From Antilocapra americana (taxonomy: Eukaryota; Chordata; Mammalia; Artiodactyla; Antilocapridae), in the NCBI GenBank assembly GCA_007570785.1, contig ML660772.1, forward strand, positions 35,595,247-35,659,246: a DNA stretch of 64,000 nt, written 5' to 3'. Positions 11,931 to 24,900 of the stretch are shown here, in pieces (within the stretch, counting starts at the first letter, position 1; each line of letters starts with the position of its first letter). The notes beneath the pieces were generated by a model, which saw only the letters and a program-made list of their open reading frames with translations, was not told the origin of the DNA and searched no databases. The position numbers and the translations under genes were made by a program.

Positions 11931-12500
11931 AGTCCTCTATTGCCATATAACAAACCACCCCAAAACATTGTAACTTAAAATAAGCATGTATTATTTTATT
12001 CATTTCTATTCTATTCAAGTCTATTTAGCTTGACTGATTGATTGGAGCTGCTGGTGGTTCTCATGTAGAGTCTCTGATGTGATTGTAGTCAGATGTCTCT
12101 TGGCTGCAGTTATCTAAAGGCTCATCTGAGCTGGAGGTCCAGAATAACTCTCTCATATGGATATCAGTTGAGGCTGGCTATTGACTTGGAGCTCAGCTAA
12201 GGCTGTAGGCAGTAATACCTATATATGGCTTCTCGATGAGGTTCAAGCTTCTTATATCATGATGCTAGGTTCTCAGAGAAAGCATCCTTTAGCAGAGTAT
12301 CCAAGAGACATAGGAGGAAGCTAAAAGGTTTTTTATGACCTGATCTTGGAGGTCTTAGAAGTCACTTCCACTATATTAAATTGGCTGAGCAAGTCACTAA
12401 AATGAGCCCAGATTCAGAAAGAAGAGAATTAGACTCTTCTTGGTGAGGAAGTGGCAAGAGTGCATTGTAGAAGAACAAGGAGAATGAAAAATATTTTAGT
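11931..12500 (-). mobile_element. MaLR/ERVL-like solo LTR (antisense)
   Basis: Starts 'tattgccatataacaaacca' and continues through 'ccaagagacataggaggaag' and 'cagattcagaaagaagagaa', a layout I associate with old mammalian MaLR-type LTRs read in reverse. No viral gene is attached. The subfamily is not certain. Confidence 0.45.
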
Positions 12501-12589
12501 GGTGATCTTTCAAAATATACTGTGTCATGAGTAGTTTCCAAACTCTACTCCATAAAATTGGTACTATGAGGATTTGTGTTAAACAAGGA

Positions 12590-12895
12590 GTCTGCAGACT
12601 TTTCCTATAGAGTCAGATAGTGAATATTTAAAGTTTGTGGACTGTTCAGTCTCTTTTACAACTACTAAACTCTACCATTGTAGCATAAAAGCAGCCATAG
12701 ACAAATAAGTGTGCCTATGTTCCAATATAACTTTATTATGGATGTGGAAATTTGAATTTTTATGTAATTTTCACATATCAAAAAAATTCTTTTTTTCCAA
12801 CTCTTGAAAAATGTAAAAAAGGAAACATTTTTAGGTCAAGAACTGTACAAAACCAGGTGGTGGGCAAGCTCTGGCCCATGGGTCTGGCCCATGCT
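12590..12895 (+). mobile_element. hAT DNA transposon remnant (MER3/Blackjack-like)
   Basis: Contains 'gtctgcagacttttcctata', 'cagatagtgaatatttaaag', 'aaaagcagccatagacaaat', 'gttccaatataactttatta' and the right-hand 'gcaagctctggcccatgggt', the successive blocks of a common non-autonomous hAT element. Subfamily name from memory. Confidence 0.6.
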
Positions 12896-13540
12896 TTTAA
12901 TATTTGATTTGAATTTCATTTTTAATTGCTAAAAAACCTGAAAGAATAACAGATACATTCACATATTAAAAATAACTAATTTTGATATATTGGATACTGC
13001 TGATAAATGAACTCAGATTCTTTTTGGTTGACTTTATTATTAAATATTATAATTCAAACATATAAATATACATTTGTTTAACATATTGGGCTCTGGCATA
13101 ATATTTTGTTTGAAAGAAGGTTGTATTAAAATGAGTGAAAGAAAATAAAATCATAGGACATTTGAAGGCTTTATTTCTATTCTGTTCTCAAAAGTAACAC
13201 TAGGAAAGAAAGACTGTGGAGAACTTCTGTTTGATTTAATTTCACAAATATTTATGGAGTGTAGAGGAATTGCCCATGATAAGCGATAAGAGGGAAAAAA
13301 GCTTTCAGGAAATTTAAAGTTCAACTGGACATGGTGGAGTGAAGCAGTGAGAGGAGAACCGAGAGGGTTATAATATTAAAACTGTATGTTTCTCTTTCAG
13401 TTAAGTCAGTGTAAATTAGATTATTTTGACACAGGTACTCATGAATCAAACTAAAAATTGAATTTCATTAGAATTGGCATAATATGCAGAATACGACAAG
13501 AGAAACACTTTTTCCTGAAATAATTTTATGGGAGAACAAT
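12896..13540. other. AT-rich stretch, nothing recognised
   Basis: Between the hAT remnant and an old L1. I see no gene or named repeat. Confidence 0.35.
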
Positions 13541-15450
13541 ATGCATATGGTACAGTGTATCCATTTTTAAAAATGGATCCATTTAAAATGTACAGTTTGA
13601 TGAATTTTGACAAATGTATACCTATGTGTAACCATCATTGTCAGTGCAATTAAGATACAGAACATATCCATCACCTCCCAAAGTTACCTCATGCCACTTT
13701 AGTTAATATCCATGTTTCTAGACTTTCATATAAATGAGGTCATACAATGTATTCTACTTTTGTGTATAACTTCTCTCATTTAGCATAATGTTTTCAGTCA
13801 TGTTGTTATGGCTGTTTGTACTTCATCTTTTTTTATTACCAAGTAGTAGAAAAAATGTATAATTGGCTCAGACATTTGCCTGATGATATTGAATTATTTC
13901 CTGTTTTTGGTTCTTATGAACCAAGCTGATGTAATTACTCATGTATAATTCTCTGTGTTGACATATATTTTCACTTTTCTTGGTTAGGAACGTAGAAATG
14001 AAATTGTTGACAAATTGCCAAGCTGTTTTCCAAAATGGTTATACTTTTTTGCATTCCCAGCAGCAATGTGTGGGAGTTCAATTGCTTTATATCTTGGCAA
14101 CACTTAATATTGTCAGTCTTTTAAATTTTAGCTAATTTAGTGAGTGTGTAGTGATATATTATGAATTTAACTTGCATTTCCCTCATCAGTAAAAATGTTG
14201 AACATATTTTCATGTGCTTGTTTACTGTTGATGTATCTTCCTTCATTGATGAAATGTCTGTTCAAATATTGATACTTTGCCTTATAACTGGGTTGTTTTT
14301 TTTTTTTTTAATCACAGCATCCAAGAAAGCTGTGCAATCCATTTTTTAAAGAATTTAATTAAATTATTAATTGACCCATTTATTTTTGGCTGCACTGGGT
14401 CTTCATTGCTGCTCAGGCTTTCCTCTAGTTGTGGCATGTGGGAGCTGTTGTAGTTATGGTACCTGGGCTTCTCACTGCGGTGTCTTTTCTTGTTGCAGAG
14501 CAAGGCTCTAGGGCATGAGGGCTTGAGTAGTTGTGCGTGTGGTCTCAGTAGTTGTGGCTCCCAGGCTCTAGAACAGAGGCTCAGTAGTTGTGGCACACAG
14601 GCTTAGTTGCTCTGCAGCATCTGGGGTCTTCCTGGATTAGGGATAGACCCTGTGTCTGCTGCACTGGCAAGCAGATTCTTATCCACTGAGTACCAGGGAA
14701 GCTCTATAATTGAGTTTTGAGAGTTCTTCATATATTTTGATATGATCTTTTTAAAGATATATGTCTTGGCAGTATTTTCTTATAGTTTGTAGCTTTTTGT
14801 TTTCTTACTGATTTTAAGTTTTTAATTTTGGTAACTTACAGTTTCTCACTTTCTTGTGTCCTATATAAAAATTTGTGCCTACCCTAAGGTCATAAAATTT
14901 TTTTCCCTGTATTTTCTCCCAAATGTTGTGCTTCTATGTGTTCTATGATCCATTTTCAGCAAATTTCTGTGTAGTGTGAGGTAATGCTGGCCATTTACTT
15001 TTTTTTTCCCCCCACCAAAATTCAGTTGTTCCAGCACCATTTCTTGAACAGACAGTCCTTTTCACATTGAATTGGCAACTTTATGAAAATTCAACTGACC
15101 CTGTATTTCTATCCTATTTATTCCAGAGATCTCTGTGTTTATCCTTAGGCCATGGTATTATAGTTTTGATTGCTACAGCTTTATGATTCCTTTGGAAATC
15201 AAGTAATGTAAGCCCTCCAGGTCTGTTCTTTTCCAAAAATTTTTGGCTATACTTGATTCTTTCATCCCACAGAAATTTTAAAAATTACTTGTCAATTTCT
15301 ACAGAAAGACCTCTTGGTATTTTGATTAATAGTATATAATCTAAAAGTAGTTTGGGTGGAGTTGATAGTTTAACAATTTTAAGTTCTCCATTTCATGAAC
15401 ATGGTATATCTGCCCTTTCATTTAAGTCTTTTTAAACTTTTCTCAGCAAT
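13541..15450 (-). mobile_element. Old L1 (L1M), 5'-truncated, split by a SINE
   Basis: Antisense L1 from the 3' UTR ('tgtacagtttgatgaatttt', 'caaatgtatacctatgtgta') into ORF2-derived sequence ('attgccaagctgttttccaa', 'ttgttccagcaccatttctt', 'ttccagagatctctgtgttt'). It is interrupted at 14297-14704 by a CHR-type SINE and resumes in register. All frames are broken. Confidence 0.85.
14297..14704 (-). repeat. CHR-type SINE nested in L1M
   Basis: Begins with a poly(T) tract and 'atttatttttggctgcactg', passes through repeated 'agtagttgtgg' blocks and ends in the decayed tRNA-like head 'taccagggaagctc'. The flanks tataactgggtt and tataattgagtt (two differences) are a likely TSD. CHR SINEs are tRNA-Glu-derived and shared by ruminants, hippos and whales. 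Confidence 0.75.
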
Positions 15451-16332
15451 GATAAAATGAGTTATGAAATTGCAAGAGTTAGGTTTGTCTTTTTTCCCCC
15501 ACTGATAAAAGAATACTTATCTGGAATAGAGTAACAGCCTCGAATATATGTTTCTAGGGAAAGCATTGTAAAATGTAAGTTGGTGGTGTTAGTAAAATCT
15601 CATTAATTCAAATTTGAAGGACATGCTTGGATTTGTGAAAAGTCTTAAGTAGCCTGAAAAATGAGATTTTACTAAACAACTGTTGCCATGTAGAAGTATT
15701 TTGGGAGATATGTCTTAAAAAATAGATAAGCAGAAGTGTATGTTTATGTAAAATGCTATTTTTATAGCCCTTAAAGCATTTGCTGTCTCACAAAGATGAA
15801 CTACTTTCTTCCTTTTGTTTGTTTTCTTAGAAATCACTTTCTTATATTTTAGAAGTAGCTTGACTCCCATTTTTACCTACATATTCATGTTTATTTAATT
15901 AGAAGGATCTGAACTTACAAATTTTTATATTTAGAGATAGAATCCCTCTTCTTATGAAACTGCTCCTATAGTCCTGTTAAGTTACCATCCTTTTCAGGAG
16001 TCTATTAAATCTATGGACCCTTATGATTTCAAGAGAACTGAAGCCTAAAAATACATTCAGCATGGCATGTCACCTTTAAAAATTAAACTGAATTCAAATT
16101 GATTTTATTAAGCATGTTTCCTAATTATTTGACATTAGTTGTGATAAATCTTCAAACTTCTTGAAGCCAGATTTGGTAGAGATTGAATTGATCTGAAATA
16201 GCATATTATGTATATACATTATAAATATGAATCTATAAACATTTATCTAATGCCTAAAGCAACTAACATTAAACTCCACCCTTGTTTTAAGCAGTTTATA
16301 AAACAGTGGTCTTGTGGGATGGGGGTTACAAT
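15451..16332. other. Single-copy stretch
   Basis: No gene, RNA or named repeat recognised. Confidence 0.35.
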
Positions 16333-18520
16333 ATAAATCCCTTATATTTATACAGTAGAGGTGACAAATTAATTCAAGGGATTAGATCTGGTAGACATAC
16401 TGCCTGAAGAACTATGGACAGAGGTTCAGAACACTGCACAGGAGGTGACCAAAGTCATCCCAAAGGGAAAAAACATGCAAGAAGGCAAAATGGTTGCCTG
16501 AGAGGTCTTACACAGAGCTGAGAAAAGAAGTGAAAGGCAAAAGAGAAAGGAAAAGATATACCCAACTGAATGCAGCATTCCAGAGGATAGCAAGGAGAGA
16601 TATGAAAGCCTTAAGTGAACAATGCAAAGAAATAGAGGAAAACAATAGAATGGGAAAGACTAGAGATCTATTCAAGAAAACTGAAGATACCAGTGGAACA
16701 TTTTGTGCAAAGGTGGGTACAATCAAGGACAGAAACGGCAAAGACCTAACAGAAGCAGAAAAGATTAAGAATAAGTGGTAAAAATACATGGAATTATGCA
16801 AAAATGGTCTTAATGACCTGGATAACAATGATGGTATGATCACTTACCTAGAGCCTGACATCCTTGAATGTGAAGTCAAATGGGCCTTAGGAAGCATTAC
16901 TACGATTAAAGCCAGTGGAGGTTTTCCAGTTGAGCTACTTCAAATCCTAAAAGATGATGCTGTTAAAGTGCTGCACTCAATATGTCAGAATATTTGGAAA
17001 ACTCAGCAATGGCCACAGGACTGGAAACAGTTTTCATTCCAATCCCAAAGAAGGAAATGCCAAAGAATGTTCAAACTACCACACAATTGCACTCATTTCA
17101 CATGCTAGCAAGGTAATGCTCAAAATCCCTCAAGCTAGTCTTCAACAGTATGTGATCCAAGAACTTCCAGGTATACAAGCTGAATTTATTTATTTATTTA
17201 TTTTTTTACAAGCTGGATTTAGAAAAGGCAGAGGAAACAGAGATCAAATTGCCAACATCCATTGGATCATAGAAAAAGCAAAGGAATTCCAGAAAAACAT
17301 CTGCTTCTTTGACTATGCTAAAACCTTTGACTGTAAGGATCAATTTGACTGTGGAAAATTTTTAAAGAGATGGAAACCAGACCACCTTATCTGCCTCCTG
17401 AGAAACCTGTATGCAGGTGAAGAAGCAACAGTTAGAACCAGAACAGTTAGAACCATGGAGCAATAGACTGGTTCAAAATTGGGAAAGGAGTATGTCAGGC
17501 TGTATCTTGTCACCCTGATTATTTAACTTATATGCAGAGTACATCATGCGAAATGCCGGGCTGGATGACTCATAAACTAGAATCAAGATTGCCTGGAGAA
17601 ATATCAGCAACCTCATATATGCAGATAATATCACTTTAATAGCAGAAAGCAAAGAGGAACTAAAGAGCCTCTTGATGAGGGTGATAGAGGAGAGTGAAAA
17701 GCTGGCTCTAAATTCAACATTCAGAAAACTAAGATCATGGAATCTGGTCCCATTACTTCATGGCAAATAGATGGGGATAAAGAGAAACAGTGGCAGATTT
17801 TATTTTCTTGAGCTCCAATATCATTGCGGATGGTGACTGCAATCACAAAATTTAAATACACTTGCTCCTTGGGAGAAAAGCTATGACAAACCTAGACAGC
17901 ATGTTAAAAAGCAGAGATGTCTTTTGCAAACAAAAGTCCATCTAGTCAAAGCTGTGTTTTTCCCAGTAGTCTTGTATAAGATCCACCGGAGAAGGAAATA
18001 CCAACCCACTCCAGTACTCTTGCCTGGAAAATCCCATGGACAAAGGAGCCTGGTAGGCTGTAGTCCATGGGGTCACAAATAGTTGGACACGACTGAGTGG
18101 CTTCACTTTCACTTTTGATATGGATGTGAGAGTTGGACCATAAAGAAGGCTAAATGCCAAGGAACTGATGCTTTCCAATTGTGCTGGAGAACTCTTGAGA
18201 GTCCTATGGACAGCAATGAGATAAAACCAGTTGATCCTAAAGGAAATCACTTGAATATTCATTGGAAATACTGATGCTGAAGCTCCAATATTTTGGCCAC
18301 CTAATGTCAAGAGCTGGCTCATTTTAAAAGACCCTGATTCTGGGAAGGGTTGAGGGCAGGAGGAGAAGGGGATGACAGGATGAGGTGGTTGGATGGCATC
18401 ACCAAATCAATGGAAATGCGTTTGAGCTAACTGTGAGAGATAGTGAAGGATAGGGAAGCCTGGCGTGCTGCAGTCCATGGGGTTGTAAAGAGTCGGACAA
18501 CTTAGCGACTGAACAATAAT
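16333..18520 (+). mobile_element. BovB (RTE) LINE, long degenerate copy
   Basis: Sense BovB covering the end of the endonuclease region, the linker and the whole reverse transcriptase to the 3' end ('gactgaacaataatag'). RT signatures survive in broken frames: 'QAGFRKGRGNRDQIANIHWI' near 17209-17270 and the palm motif near 17620, where the catalytic YADD reads YADN. There are multiple stops, an AT-rich slip at 17187-17210 and a nested SINE at 17978-18118. It cannot encode active protein. BovB reached ruminants by horizontal transfer and supplies the machinery for BovA/Bov-tA SINEs. Confidence 0.92.
17978..18118 (+). repeat. BovA monomer (half of BOV-A2) nested in BovB
   Basis: The BovB phrase 'agtagtc-tgtat | gatgtgagagttgg' is split by one BovA unit that runs from 'ggagaaggaaataccaac' to 'cttcactttcactttt', the BOV-A2 linker. 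It therefore stops after the first half of the dimer and lacks the second unit. Confidence 0.8.
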
Positions 18521-18526
18521 AGTTGA

Positions 18527-18600
18527 TTCACATTGTTGTACACTGGGAGCTAACAGAACATTGCAAAGCATTTATACTCCAATTAAAAAATAAATAACCC
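18527..18600 (+). mobile_element. L1 3' terminus fragment
   Basis: Directly after BovB: 'ttgattcacattgttgtaca' then 'atttatactccaattaaaaa', the artiodactyl L1 3' end in sense. Confidence 0.65.
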
Positions 18601-18767
18601 AATAGTCATGTAATAACCCCTTGTTAACTAGTGTAGTCTTTTGAAAACTATGGGGATAAATATATTTAATGGATTATGAATTCATCTGTACTGACTTTCT
18701 CACCCTTTCTCTGAGTTAGTTCCAGATAACCCTACTTTGTTAATTATTTTTGGTGTAAGTGTACAGT
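18601..18767. other. Spacer, nothing recognised
   Basis: Unremarkable AT-rich sequence. Confidence 0.3.
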
Positions 18768-18965
18768 ACAGTGCTTCAGAACCTGGGATTTGAGATGTAT
18801 AGACAAGGGTGCCTATTTTACTCTGTTGCTATAGGTATCATCTCAGCCTTAGTTTGTTCATCTGTAAAATGGATATAATAGGAAACCTCATGAGATTGTT
18901 ATAATGCGTAATGAAATAGGTCAGTAGGGGGGACAAGCCGTTAATAGCACATAAGCAATAAGTAG
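18768..18965 (+). repeat. MIR SINE
   Basis: Sense MIR 3' half: 'ttagtttgttcatctgtaaa', 'atggatataataggaaacct', then 'aatagcacataagcaataag'. Confidence 0.7.
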
Positions 18966-19334
18966 TTTAATTATTTTTAAAGCTTTTCATACCAGAATTG
19001 TGAAATTATGAAATTATCAGAATTATGAAATTATAGGTATTTTTCATACCATAATACCTATATACATGTATATTGGTTATGAGATAGAGTATAATTGAGG
19101 ATAAAATGGCAGCATCAGATGCATAAAAGTTGAAAAAAATGAGAAAAATAACTTGAAAAAGTTATTATTTGGTCCCTGTCATCTGGCAGCCTGCATTCTC
19201 AGGGAAAAATAAATTATATATGTCTCCCATTTATAGGGGACAAGATAAATTTTATATATATATATTTTATTTTCTCATGGACTTCTGTAACAGTCACCTT
19301 AACTTGTCTTCTTAGCTCCCCTTCTACCATGCTA
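18966..19334. other. AT-rich stretch with simple repeats
   Basis: Contains tandem 'attatgaaatt' units (about 19000-19035) and a short TA run (19252-19270). No gene. Confidence 0.4.
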
Positions 19335-20880
19335 GGTGAACTGAGATTTAACTAACATACTATAAAATGCAAATATTAAGTCTTCTATTCAATGAATTTT
19401 GACAATTTTACATGAACCTATAAGTGAACTGTGAACTTCCAGATGTTCAAGCTGGATTTAGAAAAGGCAGAGGAACCAGAGATCACATTACCAACATCTG
19501 TTGGATCATCGAAAGAGCAAGAGAGTTCTAGAAAAACATCTACTTCTGCTTTATTGATTATGCCAAAGCCTTTGACTATGTGGACCACCACTAACTGTGG
19601 AAAATTTTTCAAGAGATGGGAGTACCAGACCCCCTGACCTGCCTTCTGAGAAATCTGTATGCAGGTCAGAGAGCAACCTTTAGAACTAGACATGGAGCAA
19701 CAGACTGGCTCCAAATCGAGAAAGGAATATGTCAAGGCTGTGTATTGTACCCTGCTTATTTCACTTACGTGCAGAGTACCTCATGAGAAATGCTGGACTG
19801 GATGAAGCACAAGCTGGAATCAAGATGCTGGGAGAAACATCAATAACCTCAGATATGCAGATGATACCACCCTTATGGCAGAAAGCGAAGAGGAATTTAA
19901 GAGCCTCTTGATAGAAGTGAAAGAGGAGAGTGAAAATGTTGGCTTAAAACTCAACATTCAGAAAACTAAGATCGTGGCATCTGGTCCCATCAGTTCATGA
20001 CAAATAGATGGGGAAACAATCTCATTCCCACTGTTCCCAGTGGGGAGGGGAAATAGTGATAGACTTTATTTTTGGGGGGCTCCAAAATCACTGCAGATGG
20101 TGACTGCAGCCATGAAATTAAAAGACACTTGCTTGTTCCTTGGAAGAAAAGTTATGACCAACCTAGACAGCATATTAAAAAGCAGAGACACTCCTTTGCC
20201 AACAAAGATCTGTCTAGTCAAAGCCATGGTTTTTCCAGTAGTCATGTATGGATGTGAGAGTTGGACTATAGAAAAAGATGAGCACCAAAGAATTGATGCT
20301 TTTGAACTGTGGTGTTAGAGGAGACTCTTTAGGGTCCCTTGGACTGCAAGGAGATTCAACCAGTCCATCCTAAAGGAAATCAGTCCTGAATATTCATTGG
20401 AAGGACTGATGCTGAAGCTGAAACTCCGATACTTTGGCCACCTGATGCAAATAACAGCCTCATTTGAAAAGACCCTGATGCAGGGAAAGATTGAGGGCAG
20501 GAGGAGAAGGGAATGACAGAGATTAAGATGGTTGGATAGCATCACTGACTCAATGGACATGAGTTTGAGTAAACTCTGGGATTTGGTGATGGACAGGGAG
20601 GCCTGGTGTGCTGCAGTCTATGGGATTGCAAAGAGTTGGACACGACTGAGCGACTGAACTAAACTGAACTGATAAGCTCTAAGATATAGAGCATTTCTCA
20701 CTACTTCAGAAAGTTTTCTTGTGCCCTTCCCAAAGGGTTTCCCTCTTCACTAGGCAGTCATTTTCTGATTTTTATAATATAAGATTAGTTTTGCCTTGGA
20801 CTTAGTATATGTGGAATTACACAGTTTGTATTCCCTTGTGTCAGCTAGCTTGATCATTTTTTCCAGGGCCCAACACCCGT
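19335..20880 (-). mobile_element. Old L1 (L1M) 3' end, split by BovB
   Basis: The left part (19335-19424) reads 'ctataaaatgcaaatattaa' and 'caatgaattttgacaatttt'. The right part (20672-20880) resumes with 'aagatatagagcatttctca' and 'atatgtggaattacacagtt'. Together they follow L1M antisense order, with BovB inserted between them. Confidence 0.6.
19425..20671 (+). mobile_element. BovB (RTE) LINE, 5'-truncated, inserted in L1M
   Basis: Starts at the RT domain ('gaacttccagatgttcaagc') and runs to the 3' terminus 'gactgaactaaactgaact'. The RT palm motif near 19852-19866 keeps intact YADD codons, but frameshifts and stops break the frame (for example after 'ctaactgtgg' and 'gttcatgac'). A possible 5-bp TSD, ataag, sits at both ends. 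Confidence 0.92.
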
Positions 20881-21330
20881 TCAAAACACTCAATGATTCT
20901 TCTTTGCTTTTTGAACTAAATATAAACTTTTTGGGTGTCTAAGCTAGCCACCATATGATTGCCACCTTCCTCTCCTGGCTTAACTCCCACTACTACTCTA
21001 TTTATTATTTGCTTTTTTCTGAGTGCCTTTTCTCATGCAAGACCTTCTATTTGAATCTTACCTCTGTTTCCAGCTATTCAAATCTTAATCATTTGAATGG
21101 ATTCTTTGAAGTTCATACCAGCTACCAGTTACTTCATGAATTTTCCTGGTTCTCCTAATGTGATGGTTCTCAATGCTTTTTTTCCTCTTTTAAATCCTCA
21201 TCCCAAGGTCATCATAGAGACCTCTTTTGCACACAGAACAATTATTCTCAACTTTTCAAATATCATTCTTCCCCTGTCCCCTGCCCCTCTAATCACTGCT
21301 CCCTACAAAATGCAGCCCACATTTTTTGAA
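20881..21330 (+). mobile_element. Probable L2 (CR1-type LINE) 3' region
   Basis: C/T-rich sequence with L2-like phrases ('ttctcatgcaagaccttcta', 'ttgaatcttacctctg'). The resemblance is weak and an open frame across it is not coding. Confidence 0.35.
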
Positions 21331-21364
21331 TACCTTGCTGCACTTTTTAATGGAGGATGCATGG

Positions 21365-21600
21365 TTCCTGGTTTCCATGCCCTGGAATCTGACTTTGGGG
21401 GTTGAAATTCTCATTCTGCCAACTGTATGGCCCTGGGTGGATTAACTTAACTTATCTGCATCTAGTTTCTTCCTCTATAAAATGGGCATATGTATTGTGT
21501 ACTATGTCATGGGCTCTTGAGAGTGTTTAAATGTCATTAAATGCTTATTACTTAATAAAGACTCAGTAAGTGATACCTATTATTGCTAGGTATTATCATA
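21365..21600 (+). repeat. MIR SINE
   Basis: Sense MIR: 'ccctggaatctgactttggg', 'tagtttcttcctctataaaa', 'tgggcatatgtattg', and a 3' 'aataaagactcagtaagtg'. Confidence 0.75.
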
Positions 21601-21828
21601 TTGGAGTCTTTTATTTTATTGCTTCATACTGCCAGTTGCATTGCATTTTCCCTGTGACTTGGGTGTATTCATCTTAGTGGCTACCAAACTAAACAATAAT
21701 AGTAAATTGTCCATTTAGTAGGTTTCTGTACAAAAGTCTATGACTGTAAGGACTTAAAGATTTATTCTCCACTCCTCTTTTATCTCTCTCTCTTTTTAAT
21801 AATCTAATTTTCTTTCTTTTTTAAAAAT

Positions 21829-21944
21829 TTTTTGGCTGTATCACGTAGCATGTGGGATCTTAGTTCCCAGATCAGGGATTGAACTTGAGTCCCCCTGCAT
21901 CGGAAGCATGGAATCTTAACCACTGGACTGCCAGGGAAGTCCCT
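21829..21944 (-). repeat. CHR-type tRNA-derived SINE, short form
   Basis: 'ttttttggctgtatcacgta', 'agatcagggattgaacttga' (B-box complement) and 'ggactgccagggaagtccct' mark the reverse complement of a short CHR SINE. Confidence 0.85.
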
Positions 21945-24900
21945 GGGAGATTTATTTAAAGACAGAACAGTAGTGGTTCTGGATTTTATGCTTACTTTAC
22001 CAAATATCTGTACTTAGTTCATCTCATTTTTCAGCGTCTTGCTTATTAAACACAATAATATCAGTGTCCTTCTCTTTGTTAAGGAAAATGTGAGTGGAAT
22101 TCATGCCTTTGCAGTGGTACCATACGTTATCTTATCTCAACCTTGATATTTAAGGACAATCTTTAAATACAAATAATTAATCCCTAATATTTCTAGTTTA
22201 TATGTTTGTGGGATGTTTTAGATTTTCTTAAAGTAATGCATGTCTATAATTTTTTTTTTAAAGTTTCGTGATACTTTGATATGAATGCTGCACATGCTTT
22301 GCATTGCTTACCTCCATTTAAATGGATTAATGGCTTTCAATAAACTCTTCTTGATTCTTAATTAGAATGGACAGAATTATCACTATTTAAGGACGACTAG
22401 GAGGAAAATTAAAACCTATAAGTTTACTTTGGGGTTTATTTTATTGAGTTTTATATTAGCACGTATCAGAGACGTTCTTGTTTGTTTATGTAAAGGGGAG
22501 CAGCAGCAGCATTACTCCTCTCTGCAGAATTTGCGCATATTATGAAAGACTTTTACTGTGGTGTTGCAGTATGCCTTGCTTCCCTTCAAGCTTTCATAAA
22601 GCAAATACAATCTGTGCTTACATTTGATTTCATTCAGAGTTGGTTTTTTATATATAAATACCCAGGTCCCTGAGTTCTTGGGTCTTCAGATGCTGGGTAT
22701 TCACCAGCTGTCACCTGACTATCCTTCATTTGTTTTTAATATTAAATTGACCTTTTCCAGGCTCTCTTGTTGAGGAAGTTGGAGTCTGCATAACACCAGC
22801 TGTGTGTGGTGTCAGAATGGAACAATAACTCAGGGATACAGAGTATGCCTCGCCTTTGTTTCCTGAAATTGTGCCTTGATTCCTTTTGTCAGTAGAATAT
22901 TTCAAATGAATGAAAGCAACATTTTCTATTTTTAGTTTTTGGGAGGAGGGATATACTTCTTTACAAAGCAAATACTTGGCCTGAAAATTCAAATTTTATT
23001 TAGTATGTCTAATTTCCTTAGAGTAAAACACACACATACAGGAGAGATTTTAGCTGTCTTCACTGTCATGGTTGTCAGACCCTTTCTTGTCACATTAACT
23101 TGATTATTTATTTTTTGGACTTTTTATTTTTAATAAAGAAAATATCTCCATTCTAACTTCTGCTGCCAGCATGAGAGCAGTTTTTTTTTTTTTAATGAGT
23201 ATTTTCAAGATTTTTTTCTGACATTTTTAAGTAGATAAAAGTGGATTGTGTTTATGGAGTATATATTTTCTTTCCTTTGGCATTGAATGTACTGTTATTT
23301 GTAACTTCCAAAAATTAGGATTAGTCTAGTTTTTTTTTTTTCCTCCTTTGTCTGAGTAAATTCTTCATAGAACAGTCCTCAAAGAATTTGTTAGTTCAGA
23401 ATCTAAAATGAATCAATAAATATTTTCTGGTGGCTCATTTGAACAACCAGATGATTGGGAATTCTTGAGAAGCATACAAAGAACCATATAGCTTCATGTG
23501 TGTTTTATAAATCATTCTGGTGATTTCTTAGGACACTGGCATTAAAAGCCAGAGGTACTAATTTTTCTTTTTCTGACCTTAACTGCATTTGTGGAGGTCC
23601 AAGGCTGACAAGTAAAATAGTTCCTTGTTGTTTAGTAAATCTCTGTGTAATTCATGGTGGCTTGGGAGGCTCATTCCACGCATTAAAACTTGACTTTCCT
23701 GCGTTTTATGTGAACTCTTTACTCCAAAGTGTTAAAATATCTGTTTCCCTTATGCCACTGAGCCACCTCCTTACTAGAGGCCTACTAGAGACATTATCAA
23801 TGATTGGCTGTCAGGCGACGTGATACAGTATATTTTGTTTTATCGTTTCTTTTGTGTAGGGCTCTCCAAAACATCATGTCTGGAATAAGGGACAACATGG
23901 CACGTCTGTCTCATGAATCAGTAGAACCTGGAGAGGATATTCCTCATTGAACTGACTCGACTTCTATTTAATTTTTTGCTTTTGAAAAACAAAGCTAAAA
24001 ACCAGCTGTGCGAGGTTTTATACTCTTAGTTTCTTTACCAGTCAGTATGAAAATGAGACATGATCATTTAAGCTGCATTTTCAAAGAACCCTGTTGAAAA
24101 AGGAAGTGGGGACAGAGCATTTAGGTAGCAATTACATCTTTTCCTGGGACAACCATGTATCATTTTCATACACTGCTGTGTTTGGCTGCCTGTTTTGTAT
24201 TCTGAAAAAGTAGGTGCATAATAACAAAACGTTCTACATGTAGTGGAAAGACCACGATTGCTTGAATCTCCCAATCCAATCTTCATTTTAAAATCCTGTT
24301 CTAGGGTTGGGAATAGACTTGGTAACAGTGTCAGACCTTTTTATTTTTTCACCCCATTTTTCTAGCACTTCATTGTAAAGGTCCATTATATTCTTACAGA
24401 GTTCAGCAGGTGACTTCATAATAACCAGATTTAAAAGCTGTTGGTTGGACCCAGCATTCCGGCTCTAGGAACGCTGGCAATACAAGTAGAGAGAGCAGCT
24501 CTGCCCTGAACAGCTGCCACGGAAGCCACAGGGGCAACCAGAGCAATTGCCTGCACCGTGTTTTGTGAGGCAGCCTTCCCCTTCAACACTGGTATTTTAT
24601 GCTAGTGATTAGAAGAATTTGGCATTTGGGAGCAAGGTTCTGTGACCTTCTGTTTTGTATGAATATGCACAGCATTGTGTTTTAATGTTACACCCTTAAT
24701 ATACAGTCCAAACACAAAAGCTTCCTGAGGAGAGCCAATTTAAGGCTGAAGAGGAAAAGATTTTATGATGCTGTTTAAACTGAACAAGGCTCTCAAATGT
24801 AATGGATTAGAATGAAGTGGAAAACAAACAAGCCTTTGGTTAGACAGATCCAAAAAGGTTGAACCTAGCCTCTGACCATCACCTCTTGCATTGATTAGGC

